In this document: piece by piece, positions 5,007 through 5,883 of the stretch
How the letters are laid out: each line of letters starts with the position of its first letter
Position numbering within the stretch: the stretch's first letter is position 1
DNA from: an uncultured bacterium
GTDB taxonomy: Bacteria; Actinomycetota; Aquicultoria; SKW223; CALKMS01
Assembly: GCA_938091145.1 (NCBI GenBank)
Contig: CALKMS010000097.1
Location: forward strand, 1 to 5,883
Direction of reading: 5' to 3'
Length of the DNA: 5,883 nucleotides
Made by a program: the position numbers and the translations under genes
Notes under the pieces: generated by a model
Database searches by the model: none
What the model saw: the letters and a program-made list of their open reading frames with translations, nothing else
What the model was told of the DNA's origin: nothing

Positions 5007-5883
5007 GTGAATCAACAAAGAAAACTCTTGACGGGTAACGAAGCAGTTGCGTTCGGCGCTTATGAAGCTGGTGCTCGAGTTGCCGCATCTTACCCGGGAA
5101 CTCCCGCCACTGAAATTTTAGAAACCTTTGCTCGCTTTCCCGGTGTTTACGCCGAATGGTCTGTAAACGAAAAAGTAGCTTTTGAAGTTGCTTATGGTGC
5201 TTCCCTTGCTGGAGCGCGAGCTTTTGCCTCAATGAAGCATGTTGGCTTAAATGTTGCCAGCGATTCCTTCATCTCCGCTTCCTATACAGGCGTTAATGCC
5301 GGTTTAGTTTTGGTCACTGCCGACGATCCTAGTCTACATAGTTCCCAAAACGAACAGGATAACCGTTATTTTGCCCGTTTAGCCAAAGTCCCCTTACTTG
5401 AACCTGCTGACAGTCAAGAAGCTAAAGAGTTAATGGCTTTAGCCTTCGATTTATCTGAAAACTTTGATACCCCAATTTTGCTTCGTCTGACAACCAGGAT
5501 TTCTCATTCTTACTCACCCGTTCGCCTCGAAAAGCGCTCAATTCGAAACCAAAAATCATACCAGAAGAATCCAGCTAAATACCTGATGGTCCCTGCCAAC
5601 GCCCGAAAAAGACACCAAATTGTCGAAGAAAGACTGAAAAAGATAAAAGACTTCAGCGAAAATTTCGAAAAAAACTGCCTTTTTCAAGGGAAAACCGACA
5701 TTTTAATAATAACCAGCGGCGTTGCTTTTTACCAAGCTAAAGAAGTTTTTTCTGAACACAATTTCCTCAAACTTTCCCTAACGTATCCCTTGCCTGAGAA
5801 GTTGATCAAAAAGTTGGCTCTCCAATTCAAAGAAGTATGGATTATTGAAGAATTGGATCCAATATTGGAAAAAGAAATTAAAG
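5007..5883 (+). CDS. iorA: Indolepyruvate:ferredoxin oxidoreductase, alpha subunit (N-terminal half, cut by window edge)
   Basis: An open frame of 292 codons runs off the 3' edge. IorA with IorB oxidatively decarboxylates indolepyruvate and other aryl-pyruvates to acyl-CoA, reducing ferredoxin, using thiamine diphosphate and iron-sulfur clusters; it is an oxygen-sensitive enzyme of anaerobic amino-acid metabolism. Visible family motifs are LLTGNEAVAFGAYEAG (7-22), SYPGTPATEI (28-37), EWSVNEKVA (50-58, with Glu55 placed like the ThDP-activating Glu of this superfamily), MKHVGLNVASD (76-86) and the strongly diagnostic ADDPSLHSSQNEQDNR (105-120). The next domain begins near TDILIITSG (about 235). 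The ThDP-binding domain and C-terminal ferredoxin-like cluster motifs expected in a protein of about 600 residues lie outside. GTG 5007 is chosen because an in-frame TAG at 4950-4952 leaves no other start upstream and it sits just after a good promoter. No Shine-Dalgarno sequence is seen. iorB is expected downstream. Confidence 0.95.
   Translation, partial: MNQQRKLLTGNEAVAFGAYEAGARVAASYPGTPATEILETFARFPGVYAEWSVNEKVAFEVAYGASLAGARAFASMKHVGLNVASDSFISASYTGVNAGLVLVTADDPSLHSSQNEQDNRYFARLAKVPLLEPADSQEAKELMALAFDLSENFDTPILLRLTTRISHSYSPVRLEKRSIRNQKSYQKNPAKYLMVPANARKRHQIVEERLKKIKDFSENFEKNCLFQGKTDILIITSGVAFYQAKEVFSEHNFLKLSLTYPLPEKLIKKLALQFKEVWIIEELDPILEKEIK

Noticed and set aside
4969..5232. 87-codon open frame on the minus strand rich in Gln, Lys and Arg
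   Set aside because: It is antisense to the well-supported start of iorA and its promoter; no family resemblance and biased composition indicate a shadow.
1..5883. CRISPR arrays, insertion sequences, tRNA or rRNA genes
   Set aside because: No regularly spaced repeats, transposase-like frames, terminal inverted repeats or cloverleaf-like segments were seen on reading the window; intergenic gaps are all short.

Overview
The window is a bacterial chromosomal segment, AT-rich by eye, with every recognisable gene on the + strand. The best guess for the source is a deep, low-GC actinobacterial-type lineage. PurF and PurL carry segments that read like actinobacterial versions (for example WENAQP after HVRYSTTG, and the FGEGLIKNRYVGRTFIQP stretch of PurF), and several genes appear to have promoters so close to the start codon that their mRNAs would be leaderless. 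This placement comes from reading the sequence, not from a tree.

Layout. (1) Positions 1-317 hold the decayed 3' end of selB, the selenocysteine-specific elongation factor. Its last winged-helix domain is readable but broken by an in-frame TAA and a one-base frameshift. (2) Positions 318-404 contain a small hairpin and a promoter. (3) Positions 405-1217 hold two short genes 12 bases apart: a DUF2784-type small membrane protein and a short helical protein with an HxxxDxxxH motif, resembling zinc-dependent phospholipase C/DUF6765-like proteins. (4) Positions 1255-4870 hold purL and purF, 10 bases apart, for steps 4 and 1 of de novo purine synthesis. (5) Positions 4871-5006 are an AT-rich gap with a weak terminator candidate and a good promoter. 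(6) From 5007 to the window edge runs the first half of iorA, the large subunit of indolepyruvate:ferredoxin oxidoreductase.

Function. purL and purF form a purine unit. The PurL is the short type that works with separate PurS and PurQ proteins, and neither is encoded here. PurF is the Bacillus-type enzyme with a cleaved propeptide and four cysteines placed to hold a [4Fe-4S] cluster. iorA begins a separate unit for oxidative decarboxylation of aryl-pyruvates, probably continuing into iorB beyond the window.

I see no convincing undescribed multi-gene system. The points most worth a second look are the selB remnant, whose frameshift sits on a canonical A_AAA_AAC slippery heptamer; the shared extended -10 promoters placed for leaderless transcripts; a perfect inverted repeat inside the purL promoter; and the small HxxxDxxxH protein paired with DUF2784.
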